DNA of 64,000 nucleotides. It comes from JAFGIN01 sp050301235 (GTDB lineage: Bacteria > Fibrobacterota > Chitinivibrionia > Chitinivibrionales > Chitinispirillaceae). The stretch's first letter is position 1. The number at the start of each line of letters is the position of its first letter. The stretch lies in NCBI GenBank assembly GCA_050301235.1, contig JBNKZD010000212.1, forward strand, positions 15,778 through 79,777, given 5' to 3'. Under the pieces are notes generated by a model, which did not search any database, had not been told where the DNA came from, and worked only from the letters and a program-made list of their open reading frames with translations. Below, in pieces: positions 54,023-63,751 of the stretch. Both the position numbers and the translations under genes were made by a program.

Positions 54023-55246
54023 CTAAAATTTAAACGAAATAACTCCTCCAGCCAACCCTAAAGCACTTAAAGTATACAAAAAAGACCGCTGTCTCATTCT
54101 GGCATCGGTTTTTTCGGTCTGTAAAAGGTATGCCTGGTACGCAGCATCAGCCTGATGTTCATCCGCCTGCATATAATCGTTGAAAAACACCTTTTCTTTA
54201 TCGAGACTCTTCCTTACAGAACTGTTGATAACAATACCTCCGGCAAATGCTGCCAGCGCGATAGTACCGAACGTTGAAACCCGTGCTATTTTTAATTTCC
54301 TTCTCACATTTTCACGTTTTAATGCTTCAGGTGGAGCTGCTGGCCCGCTTGATTGATACTCCGGTTGTGGTACTGTCAAAGAAACCGTGGGGGCACTGAC
54401 TGAGAGTGACACTTTGGCAGTATCTGCGTCATTAATTGAATCCTTTTCCTGGTTGCTGATAATCACATCGGTGGCAGTATCTGTTTCAACTGTATCAGCC
54501 TGGGAAAGAATTACTGAAGAATCTGAAACCCTCTCCGTAACCTGTTCAACCAGTGAATCTATTATCAGGTTTTGGACAATCTCAGTAGATTCGGGTGCAG
54601 AAACAGAAGAATCTGAAGACGTTGCGATTGTATCAGGTGAAGGTAACCCAATATCCGCAGGCCGGGTAACAGAACTCTCAGCTGCAGCCGTACTTTCAAT
54701 ATGTGCACCATTAGATTTTAACAAAGTTGAATCGATACTCTTAAGAATTTTGTCGGTAAATTCAGCGGTCCTGATTGCTGTTATTCCAGGATTTTTCGGG
54801 AAATTATCCTGTTGCACAGTCACCACCACATTGTTAGGTACATCAATAACTTTTACATTGACAATATACATCATCGATGAGTCCAGATCTAACGATCCAT
54901 GTATCAGAAAACGCGTACCGACAAGCCTTACGAGTTGTGACATGCAGACCTGTGTAGTACATGCATCGAGTTCACCCAAACGGGAATCCAGGAGAACACT
55001 TTTCAGATACCGGGTACTTACCGCATTATGCCCCCGCATCCTGAGCTCATTAATAAATTCATCCATGAATTGTTCCACTTCCACCTGATACAACTGTGAT
55101 GCTCGCAATGGAAGGAAAACAAATGATAATGGAGTTTTGTCACGGGAAAGATCCTGAGCACCTGTGCAGAAAATTACCATCATAAAAATCACTATGATTT
55201 TGTGAATAAGATTTATTGAGATACATTTCCTTATATTACGGTTCAT
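54023..55246 (-). CDS. envelope protein with TolB/CsgG-like domain and C-terminal membrane hairpin
   Basis: A 407-residue protein. A signal sequence (about 12-30) is followed by a domain resembling CsgG/TolB N-terminal folds (FVFLPLRAS, CMSQLVRLVGTRFLIHGSLD, MYIVNVKVIDV) up to about 170, then a long Ser/Thr/Asp-rich linker. The C-terminus has two hydrophobic segments, FGTIALAAFAGGIVI and LYTLSALGLAGGVI, flanking about 50 charged residues, and ends in SFKF. The layout of tail plus following giant lipoprotein mirrors the 9330/3179 pair. Function is unknown; an anchor or export partner is inferred. Confidence 0.75.
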   Translation of the reverse strand: MNRNIRKCISINLIHKIIVIFMMVIFCTGAQDLSRDKTPLSFVFLPLRASQLYQVEVEQFMDEFINELRMRGHNAVSTRYLKSVLLDSRLGELDACTTQVCMSQLVRLVGTRFLIHGSLDLDSSMMYIVNVKVIDVPNNVVVTVQQDNFPKNPGITAIRTAEFTDKILKSIDSTLLKSNGAHIESTAAAESSVTRPADIGLPSPDTIATSSDSSVSAPESTEIVQNLIIDSLVEQVTERVSDSSVILSQADTVETDTATDVIISNQEKDSINDADTAKVSLSVSAPTVSLTVPQPEYQSSGPAAPPEALKRENVRRKLKIARVSTFGTIALAAFAGGIVINSSVRKSLDKEKVFFNDYMQADEHQADAAYQAYLLQTEKTDARMRQRSFLYTLSALGLAGGVISFKF

Positions 55247-55394
55247 ATACTATTAGTTCCTTTTTTTACCATTCTGAGTTCAGCGCTTAAGGTTCAAGGT
55301 TTTGAATTCATAGTTTCCTAACTCCTGAACCCTGAACCTCTGAACCCCGTACTCTCCTTGATGAAACATACTTTAAGCAACAATACTTTCACCA

Positions 55395-57023
55395 CTACAT
55401 TTTCAAATTTTGTCTGCATTCAAGATAATACGAATAGTTTCCTTCATAGATTTTAATCTGTCCATGATCAACCTCGAACACCCTTGATGTTATCTCCCGT
55501 AGGAAAAATCGATCGTGACTGACAAGCAGCAAGGTACCATCATACCGTTTTAACGCATTAAGAAGTACTTCCCGAGAGGTAATATCCAGGTGGTTAGTGG
55601 GTTCATCAAGAACGAGACAATTATACGGAGTTGATAGCAGATAAGCAAGAATCACCCTGGTTTTTTCACCGCCACTGAGAACCTTAACCTTTTTAAACAC
55701 CTCATCACCCCTGAACAGAAATGCTGCCAGCAGGTTTCTGATTGTCCCATCATTAGCTTTTGGCAATTTACTTTGAACGATATTGAAAACAGTCTGATTC
55801 TCATCAAGTGACTCGATAGTACTCTGACCAAAATAGCCAATGGAAATACTTGGTCCAATAACAACTTCACCCGATGATGGAGGTGTCTGACCACAGAGTA
55901 CTTTGAGAAATGTCGATTTACCGGCACCATTGACGCCAACAACAGCGATTCTGTTTTGACGATGAATCACACCGTTAAGTCCGGAAAAAACAGGTTTATC
56001 ACTGCCATCAACGTTTTTCCAGCTTTTAGAAAGATTTTTTATAATAGCAACATCATTGCCGCCACGTTGAATTTCCGGTAGTTCAATACAGATTTCATCA
56101 TCATCTACCATCAGTTCCACGCGCTCAATCTTTTCTACCATCTTGACACGAGATTGTACCTGCGCCGCATGACTCGCACGAGCCTTGAACCGTGCGATGA
56201 AATCTTCCTCTTTTTTAATCATGCTCTGCTGACGGTTAAACTCAGCTTCATTGTTCCGCCTTCTGATCGCTTTTTCACGTTCATAAAAGTCATAATCTCC
56301 GGTAAAGCAGATTACCTTACCCTGAGACACCTCAATGATTTTATTAACCACCCTGTTCATAAAATCACGATCATGCGTAGTCATCAGAATGGCCCCCTTG
56401 AAATTACGCAGCCACTCTTCAAGCCAAAGAATCGTTTCCATGTCAAGATAGTTGGTCGGCTCATCCATGAGGATAAGATCCGGATTTGCAATGAGTACCT
56501 TTGCAAGCGCAATTCTCATTTTCCAGCCACTGCTGAAATCTTCAACAGGTTTGGAATGATCAGCAGGCTCTATACCCAGTCCGGTAAGAATGACCTCGGC
56601 ATTTGTTTCAATATCAAATCCGCCCAACTTCTCAAACTCTGTCTGGTCATCCCCCATTCGTTCAAGGACCTTTTCCATCTCCGAAGGATCAATCTCAGGA
56701 TCACACAGTTTTTCTTCATAGATTTTTAGACGGCCGGCAAGTTCCGCAACCCGCCCATTCCCTGAGATAACCTCAAGCAACGCACTCCGTCCTCTCATCT
56801 CTCCCACTTTTTGTGAAAAGTAGGAGATTTTAACACCATTCTGAATACTGACACTCCCCTTATCCGGCTGTTCTTCACCAATAATCAACCGGAAAAAGGT
56901 TGTTTTACCAGCACCATTGGGACCAACCAGCCCCACTTTTTCACCAGGATTGATCTGAAATCCCACATTTTCATACAGTGGTACGCCGCCAGCATTTTTT
57001 GTAATATTTGATAAATTAAGCAT
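55395..57023 (-). CDS. ABC-F family ATPase
   Basis: A 542-residue soluble protein with two ABC domains and no membrane segments. Domain 1 has Walker A GPNGAGKTT, signature FSSGWKMRIALAK and DEPTNYLD. Domain 2 has Walker A GVNGAGKST, signature LSGGEKTRVILAYL and DEPTNHLD. The linker is helical and charged. ABC-F proteins act on the ribosome to relieve stalls or protect from antibiotics. The start at 57023 (MLNLSN) matches the family; a longer frame to 57092 adds an unlikely N-terminus. Confidence 0.92.
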   Translation of the reverse strand: MLNLSNITKNAGGVPLYENVGFQINPGEKVGLVGPNGAGKTTFFRLIIGEEQPDKGSVSIQNGVKISYFSQKVGEMRGRSALLEVISGNGRVAELAGRLKIYEEKLCDPEIDPSEMEKVLERMGDDQTEFEKLGGFDIETNAEVILTGLGIEPADHSKPVEDFSSGWKMRIALAKVLIANPDLILMDEPTNYLDMETILWLEEWLRNFKGAILMTTHDRDFMNRVVNKIIEVSQGKVICFTGDYDFYEREKAIRRRNNEAEFNRQQSMIKKEEDFIARFKARASHAAQVQSRVKMVEKIERVELMVDDDEICIELPEIQRGGNDVAIIKNLSKSWKNVDGSDKPVFSGLNGVIHRQNRIAVVGVNGAGKSTFLKVLCGQTPPSSGEVVIGPSISIGYFGQSTIESLDENQTVFNIVQSKLPKANDGTIRNLLAAFLFRGDEVFKKVKVLSGGEKTRVILAYLLSTPYNCLVLDEPTNHLDITSREVLLNALKRYDGTLLLVSHDRFFLREITSRVFEVDHGQIKIYEGNYSYYLECRQNLKM

Positions 57024-57155
57024 TGCGGTAAAATAAAAGCAGTGAGCAATGGAAAGCAAATCGAAATAGTTCAGTGGTTCAGGGTTCGGCATTCAAAGGT
57101 TTAAAGGATTGAATGTTTGAGTCGATACTATTTATTCATTCAAAATTAAAAGAAT

Positions 57156-57268
57156 TTTCTGGGATTTTCACAGTACCCGGTTCGGTACGTGTGTCGCGAG
57201 CAACGAGCCTGGTTCAACCGGGACTGCCGGGGCGTGTGTCACAGCTAGAAAATGCATGTTTTTACATT
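57156..57268 (-). repeat. 3'-end-associated interspersed repeat, copy B
   Basis: Second copy of the element at 41186, same orientation, with core 57174-57241 and the CCCGGTT/AACCGGG inverted repeat. It ends 41 bases downstream of the stop of the GH51 gene, a position like that of copy A behind the DUF885 gene. It lacks the extra block present in copy A. Confidence 0.65.
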
Positions 57269-57281
57269 CAACCCCTGGAAA

Positions 57282-59591
57282 TCAGTACTTCACAAACGGC
57301 ACTGGAACGATCTTCCCATCAATATTGAAAAGCAATATATACATTCCATTGCTTAAACTCATATTATTTCCTAATGTGTAATCGAAATTTCTTACTCCAG
57401 GCTCAATCGCCTGTGAAGATAATACTTTTGCAACATTTCTTCCTGTATAATCAACCAGTCGTGCAGAAACAGTGCTTTTTTGTGGAAAAAACAATGAGAT
57501 TTTAATCCGGTTTTCAGATGAAACACCGGCTGTAATATATAATTTCTTATTCAAAACCCTTTCTGCATCTTTATTATATTTTTTAATTCCAACAACCGGT
57601 TCTGTCGCAATACGCAGAATGGTTATGGAATTGGGTGGGAACTGTTGTTGAAATGAAGATGACACACCTTCGATCGTGCTTGTAACCGGAGCTACTTTTT
57701 GCGGTTGAACGAAACTGTTGGTATCATTTACACTTGCAGAGGTCATCAGAATCCGAACCCCTTTGTTTTGTACCTGGGTAACGCCCTGCAATTTAATCGT
57801 ACTTGTTATTGTCAGTGTCGAAATATTCACAGCTTTGAGAATAACCTCTTTGGTTACAGTATCCTTGCTTGCAACATAGAACATCGGCCCGTTTGCACCG
57901 GCACCTCCAAGGTCCACCGGAAGCAGGATATGTCCTGTATTATTCGCAAACATAGCCTGTGTATAATAGGATGGTGTACAATAGGAGGTGTTATTATTGA
58001 AATAGATCAGATCCGGATCCCAGGGCTGTTCAGCCGGTTTTCCATTACAGTGGACCGCTCTGAAGAGTGGGGCATAGCAGGAGAGAAGAACAACATCACT
58101 GTTGCGTTCAAGTCCAGTCATAAAAGCAGCCTCAACAACCGCATTATGCAACATTTTAATAGTTGCAGTCCATGTTCCCGAAGCATATTCACCGGCAAAA
58201 ACCTTTGGACCATTTCTATCAAACTTGTCATAACGGTGAGTGTTATTTTTAAACCAGTCGACATTCATATAATAGTGCTCATCAACAAGATCTATTTTGG
58301 CGGTTCTATTATAATTCCACAAGTCATAATACTCGGTGCTGGTAACATTTGCTCCGGCAGTTCCTATTATCTTTACATCAGGATATTTACTCCGAATAGC
58401 TTTGACAAACAGATCAGAACGAGGTTTGAACTCCTCCCCCCACTCCTCATTTCCTACTCCGATGTATTTGAGATTGAAAGGTTCCGGATGCCCGGCTTCA
58501 GCCCGTTTCGCTCCCCAGGTACTTGTGACAGGTCCATTGGCATACTCAATTAAATCAAGTGCATCATCCACCCAGGGCTGCATCTGATCCATAGGTACAA
58601 CTTCATACGGAGTTTTAAAATGACAGGCAAGCCCTACGGGCAGAACGGGAAGTGGTTCAGCTCCAAGGTCTTCGCAAAGTTGAAAATATTCGAAATACCC
58701 CAATCCACAGCTCTGCAGATACCCCCAGCGGTTGGGAATAGTTGCCCTTGTTTCAAGTGGACCTATTGTCTTTTTCCATCGATATGCAGTTGCAATATTA
58801 TTTGAATGAACAATACATCCACCAGGGAACCGGATAAAACCGGGTTTAAGATCTGCAAGACGCTGAGCAAGGTCCGCACGTAATCCATTAGGCCTGTTCT
58901 TAAAAGTTCTCTTAGGAAACAGCGAGATCATATCCATATCGATGCGACCGGTTGTATTAGTCAGAACTATCAGTCTGGCATTTATATCTGTCGAATTACA
59001 GGTAATTTCGGTTGAATATTTTGCCCAGGAATTGGTAAGCCCGGCAATTTTCGCACTTCCATACGAGGTTCCGTTTACACTCTCGATTTTTACTTCAAGA
59101 GTATCGATCTGACCTGAACTCCGCCGTACCCATATAGAAAAGTTGTATTTTTCATCTTTTTTGACAGGAATACCGCTGTAGCCACTATTAATCAAACCAG
59201 CCCCAGTGCCACCCTTTGTAACATTGAGCGAGATGAAATGATTATTTGCTGAATTGATAGGATTCTGAGTCGATACTCCCATACTTGCAGTAGCACCTCC
59301 CCGTTGTACCAGACTCCATGCGGTAGTTGGAGTAAAACCGGAACTAAACACATCGATATATTCGAATGAACGATTCTGGACCAGTTCGCCATAAAGTCCA
59401 CCATCAGCGGCCCAGTTTATATCTTCAAAAAAGATCCCCCACAAAAGCGGACTGATCGCATAAGACGGTTTATCAACTTGAATGGTAGTAGTGGTTTGTG
59501 TCTGAGCAGCAAACACCCCAGGCTGAAATATCGTCAAAATAATCCCAGAGAAAGTGAGTTTTATCATTGTATACATAGATCGTTTGAGCAT
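57282..59591 (-). CDS. secreted GH51 alpha-L-arabinofuranosidase
   Basis: A 769-residue enzyme: signal peptide (about 1-29), N-terminal strand with SPLLWGIFFEDINWAADGGLYGE, an inserted CBM4/9-like beta-sandwich (about 75-190), then the GH51 barrel with PGFIRFPGGC, acid/base Glu in GVGNEEWGEEF (about 382) and nucleophile Glu in VFAGEYASG (about 467). A C-terminal Por/FlgD-like domain (LVDYTGRNVAKVL then SLSNGMYILLFN) follows. ATG 59591 follows AAAGG by seven bases; a TTG at 59609 is less likely. It should remove arabinose from arabinoxylan or arabinan. The GHMP-GalU fusion is divergent and adjacent. Confidence 0.9.
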   Translation of the reverse strand: MLKRSMYTMIKLTFSGIILTIFQPGVFAAQTQTTTTIQVDKPSYAISPLLWGIFFEDINWAADGGLYGELVQNRSFEYIDVFSSGFTPTTAWSLVQRGGATASMGVSTQNPINSANNHFISLNVTKGGTGAGLINSGYSGIPVKKDEKYNFSIWVRRSSGQIDTLEVKIESVNGTSYGSAKIAGLTNSWAKYSTEITCNSTDINARLIVLTNTTGRIDMDMISLFPKRTFKNRPNGLRADLAQRLADLKPGFIRFPGGCIVHSNNIATAYRWKKTIGPLETRATIPNRWGYLQSCGLGYFEYFQLCEDLGAEPLPVLPVGLACHFKTPYEVVPMDQMQPWVDDALDLIEYANGPVTSTWGAKRAEAGHPEPFNLKYIGVGNEEWGEEFKPRSDLFVKAIRSKYPDVKIIGTAGANVTSTEYYDLWNYNRTAKIDLVDEHYYMNVDWFKNNTHRYDKFDRNGPKVFAGEYASGTWTATIKMLHNAVVEAAFMTGLERNSDVVLLSCYAPLFRAVHCNGKPAEQPWDPDLIYFNNNTSYCTPSYYTQAMFANNTGHILLPVDLGGAGANGPMFYVASKDTVTKEVILKAVNISTLTITSTIKLQGVTQVQNKGVRILMTSASVNDTNSFVQPQKVAPVTSTIEGVSSSFQQQFPPNSITILRIATEPVVGIKKYNKDAERVLNKKLYITAGVSSENRIKISLFFPQKSTVSARLVDYTGRNVAKVLSSQAIEPGVRNFDYTLGNNMSLSNGMYILLFNIDGKIVPVPFVKY

Positions 59592-59809
59592 TACAATACC
59601 TTTATTCAAATGTTTATCTTATAAATCCTGACCTATTGACCTTCAATCTTCTAAAATACAGTAAATGCCGGTAAAGAGCCTAAAAAAAACGTAACAATTC
59701 ACAGCCTCTTGAACCCTGAACCCTGAACCCTTGAACCTCTGGCAGAAACGCCCACGATTGATTATTTTTAGTCTTTGTTGTAATTGCATGATTCAAGGAG
59801 ATATAAAAA
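59592..59809. repeat. divergent spacer with short TGAACCC repeats
   Basis: The 218 bases between the divergent GH51 and fusion genes contain a short tandem run of TGAACCC units near 59713-59740. Similar words occur near 55325-55348 and, reversed, near 57068-57090. Promoters for both genes must lie here but were not resolved. Confidence 0.5.
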
Positions 59810-61732
59810 ATGAAACTATTCGTACCAGGGAGAATCTGCCTTTTTGGAGAGCACACCGACTGGGCTGGTGGGTATCGACGAATTAACGGTGCACTCGAAA
59901 TGGGGTATTCCCTGATAAGTGGCACCAATCAGGGGTTATTTGCTGAAGTGAAACCGCACCCTTCGAAATTAATTTTCAGAACCACTTTGACTGATCAGGT
60001 TTTTGAGATACCGATGACCCGCGAAGCACTCCTTGAAGAAGCACAGAAAGGTGGCATATTCAGTTATGTCGCAGGTGTTGCCTATCAGGTGCTCACCCAC
60101 TACAGAGTACATGGCCTTGAAATAAATAATTATAAAACGGACCTCCCGGTGAAAAAAGGTCTTTCATCAAGTGCGGCAACCAGTGTACTTGTCGCCCGCG
60201 CATTTAATAGAATATACGATCTTAAAATGACCATTCGCGGCGAAATGGAGTTTGGCTATTTAGGTGAAATAACAACGCCCTCACGGTGCGGCCGCCTTGA
60301 TCAGGGGTGTGCCTATGGGGACCGGCCTGTGATGATGATCTTTGATGGTGATCAGGTTGATGTAAAGGAGATCGCTGTCGGAGACAACTTCTACTTTGTC
60401 ATAGTTGATCTCTGTGCTGGTAAAGACACCCGTGAAATACTCAGTAAACTGAATAAGTGTTACCCCTTTGCAGAAAATGATCTTCAGCGGGGTGTCCAGG
60501 AGTATCTTGGTACTATTAGTGCATCAATTACAAAAAAGGCGGTAAACGCTATCGAAAAAGGTGATGCTGTCGCGCTTGGTAAATTAATGATTGAGTCTCA
60601 GGCAGCATTCGATCGCGCGTGTATACCAGCCTGCCCCACACAACTTACATCACCAATACTTCACAAACTCCTCTCATGGCCATCGATACAGTCACTTATC
60701 CTTGGAGGAAAAGGGGTTGGATCACAGGGTGATGGAACAGCTCAACTGCTCGTAAAAGATGAAGCAACCCGTGACAAAGTAATTGCACTTGTTGAATCAG
60801 AACTTAAGATGCAGTGTATGAAACTGACTATATCACCAGCAAAGAAAGTTCGAAAAGCAGTTATTCCGGCAGCAGGTTTTGGAACAAGACTATTCCCCGC
60901 GACAAAAGCGGTCAAAAAAGAACTGTTTCCGGTAATCGGTCGTGATGGCGTAGCAAAACCGGTTATTCAGGCTATTGTCGAAGAGGCGTTAAGTGGTGAT
61001 ATCGAGGAGATCTGTGTGATCGTTCAGAAAGGTGACCGGGCACTGTTCGAAGAGTATTTCCACACCCCACCGCCTGTCGAGCACTTTGCAAAACTATCCA
61101 AAGATGCACAAAAAACATCTAATTATATCAGTGATATTGGCCATAAGATAACGTTTATCGAGCAGGAAACTCAAAACGGATTTGGTGATGCAGTTTATTG
61201 CGCACGTGAATGGGTTGGCAATGAACCATTTCTTTTGATGCTGGGAGACCATCTTTTTGCTTCCTACACCGATACATCCTGCACTCGTCAGTTGCTCGAA
61301 GTATATGAAAAGTATGGAAGAAGTGTTGTTGGTCTGATGCTCACCCCCGCAGAACAGATTCGACATTTCGGTACGGTAACTGGGAACTGGGAAGAGAAGC
61401 AATCGGTCATCTCAATTACCGAATTTGCTGAAAAACCTGATGCACAGTATGCTGCCGAACACCTGCGAATTGAAGACCTCCCTGATGATCAGTACTGTAC
61501 GGTATTTGGTCAATATGTCATTTCACATCGGATATTTGAATTCCTTGAAGAAAATATCACTAAAAACATCCGGGAAAAGGGTGAGTTCCAATTAACCTCG
61601 TGCCTTGACAAGTTGCGTCAGGAAGAGGGATTCATGGGATATCTTGTTCAGGGTAAGCGGTTTGATATTGGTTTACCTCATGCGTATCTGGAAAGTATCA
61701 TGGAATTTGCTAACTGGAAGCATGGATGTTAA
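59810..61732 (+). CDS. fused GHMP sugar kinase and UTP-sugar-1-phosphate uridylyltransferase
   Basis: A 640-residue two-domain enzyme. Residues 1-340 form a GHMP kinase: substrate/fold motif PGRICLFGEHTDWAGG, ATP-binding loop VKKGLSSSAATS, the catalytic-region segment RCGRLDQGCAYGD, and the late loop ILGGKGVGSQGDG. Residues about 349-640 form a GalU-type nucleotidyltransferase: PAAGFGTRLFPATKAVKKEL, the lysine-containing VAKPVIQ and the metal-binding MLGDHLF. Together they could convert a free sugar to sugar-1-phosphate and then to a UDP-sugar. AAGGAG lies nine bases before the ATG. The sugar cannot be told from sequence; galactose, arabinose and glucuronate are candidates. Confidence 0.88.
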   Translation: MKLFVPGRICLFGEHTDWAGGYRRINGALEMGYSLISGTNQGLFAEVKPHPSKLIFRTTLTDQVFEIPMTREALLEEAQKGGIFSYVAGVAYQVLTHYRVHGLEINNYKTDLPVKKGLSSSAATSVLVARAFNRIYDLKMTIRGEMEFGYLGEITTPSRCGRLDQGCAYGDRPVMMIFDGDQVDVKEIAVGDNFYFVIVDLCAGKDTREILSKLNKCYPFAENDLQRGVQEYLGTISASITKKAVNAIEKGDAVALGKLMIESQAAFDRACIPACPTQLTSPILHKLLSWPSIQSLILGGKGVGSQGDGTAQLLVKDEATRDKVIALVESELKMQCMKLTISPAKKVRKAVIPAAGFGTRLFPATKAVKKELFPVIGRDGVAKPVIQAIVEEALSGDIEEICVIVQKGDRALFEEYFHTPPPVEHFAKLSKDAQKTSNYISDIGHKITFIEQETQNGFGDAVYCAREWVGNEPFLLMLGDHLFASYTDTSCTRQLLEVYEKYGRSVVGLMLTPAEQIRHFGTVTGNWEEKQSVISITEFAEKPDAQYAAEHLRIEDLPDDQYCTVFGQYVISHRIFEFLEENITKNIREKGEFQLTSCLDKLRQEEGFMGYLVQGKRFDIGLPHAYLESIMEFANWKHGC

Positions 61733-61756
61733 TAATTTCTTAAACTGAACAACCTC

Positions 61757-61807
61757 GTAATCACACTCAGTATCGAATTTAAATAAATACATACTGAGTG
61801 TGATTAC
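61757..61807. terminator. bidirectional intrinsic terminator
   Basis: Perfect 17-base stem GTAATCACACTCAGTAT/ATACTGAGTGTGATTAC with a 17-base AT-rich loop, followed by TCTTTTATTT on the plus strand. It lies between the convergent fusion gene and the lipoprotein gene ending at 61823. Confidence 0.85.
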
Positions 61808-61822
61808 TCTTTTATTTGCCTT

Positions 61823-62497
61823 TTAATTTTGAAATATCCTGCCATAGCCAGTCCAAACAAAAGGAATTTTCTTTTTATTAAGAATTGTTGCCACTGTTGG
61901 TTCTCGTGGTGGCAAAAGGTGCCCGTATTCTTTGCCGTCTATTTTTGCGTATGAGAGCAGAAAACGACTTTCTGTCCTACCAGTTGAATCAATAAATTCA
62001 GCCCCTATCACGCCAATATTTTTGCCATAATAGTTCCTTAAAAACAGCTCATAATCACTCCTTTCTAAAAGGAATGTTTCACTGAACTCTCCGGCGAATG
62101 TCTTGTAATTATTTACATATGAATAGCTGTAATAAAAACGTTGTCCATAGGTATACCAGGAATAACCATCTGCTGGTTTTTCCTGGCAATTTTTTAGTTC
62201 CATAAATGGAGTATCTATAGCGGTAAAATTACAAAATCCATCCTGCAAAAACAAATAAGAAGTGTCGGAATACATTCCATAGGTATTAACTTCAATAAAA
62301 ACTTCCCTGCCGTCTTTCCTGAATGTTTTTCCTATTATGGCATAATTATCCACGAAGCTATCCTGTTCGTGCATCAATTGCCGCATATCACCAACATGTA
62401 ATGGTACATAGGTATACTCCTGCAATTGTGGCTGATTCACATTACAACTAACAAGATATAAAATCGCTGCTAATAACAGTAGTTTTTTAGTGTTCAC
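61823..62497 (-). CDS. small lipoprotein of unknown function
   Basis: A 224-residue protein with a clear lipoprotein signal (LLLLAAILYLVSCNVN). The mature part is rich in tyrosine and phenylalanine and likely beta (YTYVPLHVGDMRQ, FYYSYSYVNNYKTF). The start is GTG 62497, with GGAG nine bases upstream; that site is formed by the end of the gene before it, three bases away. No family recognised. Likely an operon with 62501. Confidence 0.75.
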   Translation of the reverse strand: MNTKKLLLLAAILYLVSCNVNQPQLQEYTYVPLHVGDMRQLMHEQDSFVDNYAIIGKTFRKDGREVFIEVNTYGMYSDTSYLFLQDGFCNFTAIDTPFMELKNCQEKPADGYSWYTYGQRFYYSYSYVNNYKTFAGEFSETFLLERSDYELFLRNYYGKNIGVIGAEFIDSTGRTESRFLLSYAKIDGKEYGHLLPPREPTVATILNKKKIPFVWTGYGRIFQN

Positions 62498-62500
62498 TTT

Positions 62501-62935
62501 TTAAAACTCCATCTGTAAAAAATTATTTACACTCTTAACAAAGTAAAGACTATCAAACATAATATACCATTTAGTTAAACTTGAACTAATACCGTGCATG
62601 TACAACGCATTCCCATTTTCATCGAATCTGTATTCTATCACAGTAGTATCATTATCATTGGTGATGTAATAAAAAAATTTGGTATCATTATACCAAATTC
62701 CATCAATATTATAAGTAATTCCAGGGCATTCGATGCTACATCCAGGAGTTGTTGAATTCAGTGTACCTAAAATATATGGTGTATCAATACGAATTATATT
62801 GTTAATCCCATTGGTAATATCAACTTGCTTCCAGACTCCATTGAAAAAGCTAGGAGGGTTATTTTCTGAATTATTTAAGCAAAAACAAAAATGTAACAGC
62901 AAAAACATTAAAATAAACTTTTCATTTTTTTGCAT
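62501..62935 (-). CDS. small exported protein of unknown function
   Basis: A protein of 144 residues with a hydrophobic N-terminus (FILMFLLLHFCFCLNN) that may be a lipoprotein signal. The rest is a compact beta-rich domain with WKQVDITNG and YNIDGIWYND. No recognised family. The ribosome binding site is weak. The next lipoprotein gene begins three bases after its stop. Confidence 0.65.
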   Translation of the reverse strand: MQKNEKFILMFLLLHFCFCLNNSENNPPSFFNGVWKQVDITNGINNIIRIDTPYILGTLNSTTPGCSIECPGITYNIDGIWYNDTKFFYYITNDNDTTVIEYRFDENGNALYMHGISSSLTKWYIMFDSLYFVKSVNNFLQMEF

Positions 62936-63021
62936 CAAACATATCTTTTTTAATTGTTAATAATATTAAGTTTTACATTTTCGATTCTCATATTTTACGG
63001 CCCCATTTAGTTAGAAAGGAA

Positions 63022-63267
63022 TCATTTTTCAAACAGTTTTATTTTAACATTTACACCAAGAACACTGTTAGTTGTTTCACTTTCCCACCGCTCTCTAGAA
63101 CCAATACCACTTTGATGCAAATATAGTTGAGAATAAGCATTCACCGATATACTCTTTGAAAATGAATTATTCTTTGCTGTTTTTAATGTAAAAATGATGG
63201 TCGTATCGGTTGTATTTTGAGCAAATGAAACAACCGGCATTAAAAATAACAGAAATAGCCTATTCAT
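63022..63267 (-). CDS. small secreted protein of unknown function
   Basis: An 81-residue protein with a signal peptide (LFLLFLMPVVSFAQ) and a short beta-rich mature part ending in NSVLGVNVKIKLFEK, which resembles an outer-membrane strand pattern. AGAGAA precedes the ATG weakly. No family recognised; it may be a truncated or short surface protein. Confidence 0.55.
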   Translation of the reverse strand: MNRLFLLFLMPVVSFAQNTTDTTIIFTLKTAKNNSFSKSISVNAYSQLYLHQSGIGSRERWESETTNSVLGVNVKIKLFEK

Positions 63268-63751
63268 AATTTTTTTTCTCTAAAATCATTAATACAGCTT
63301 TACAATACGCACCATATTCATGTAATGCTCGGCCGAATTAAATTAATTTGTGACTTTCCAGAAATGGTAATCTTCCCAACTATCTTTACTATATCAAGAT
63401 AATTTTTCTTTGTATTGGAGTCAAGTATAAACTAAAAAATGTAAAAAATGGTCACATTTCCTGATCGGCTGATAAATACCCTCATCTGCTCCAAATTCCA
63501 GTGATCAAACCTGCTTACACAGTTGAATGTCCCCTCTCCATTAACATTTTTTGTACTGTTCCAAACTTCCATCGCAACAATTTTGTAGCAAAATTTCCAT
63601 CAACTACACCTTAGCCACATTTTTATTTCAGGAATGGAATTTGCATAATTATCCCGCAAGAATACAAAATATAGCAGGTTTATCGTTATATATACTTTCA
63701 CAATACGATGAAACACGGTATGTACCTGCTGGCTTATTAACTGGAGATTCT
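63268..63751. other. 484-base leader region of modA
   Basis: AT-rich with no supported gene. The only clear site is the ModE-like operator at 63682-63709. I looked for a molybdenum-cofactor riboswitch and did not find one. Confidence 0.5.
63682..63709. promoter_or_regulatory. ModE-like operator
   Basis: ATCGTTATATA, six bases, then CACAATACGAT: two eleven-base halves with the 28-base overall length and the ATCG/CGAT ends of the ModE box. The right half is degenerate (seven of eleven positions symmetrical). It lies 42 bases before the modA start, where repression by molybdate-bound ModE is expected. Confidence 0.55.

Noticed and set aside
54387..55088. Plus-strand open frame of 233 codons
   Set aside because: It is antisense to the Ser/Asp/Thr-rich linker of the envelope protein, which lacks stops on the other strand by composition.
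57699..58553. Plus-strand open frame of 284 codons opposite the GH51 gene
   Set aside because: The GH51 reading has full catalytic motifs; the opposite frame has none.
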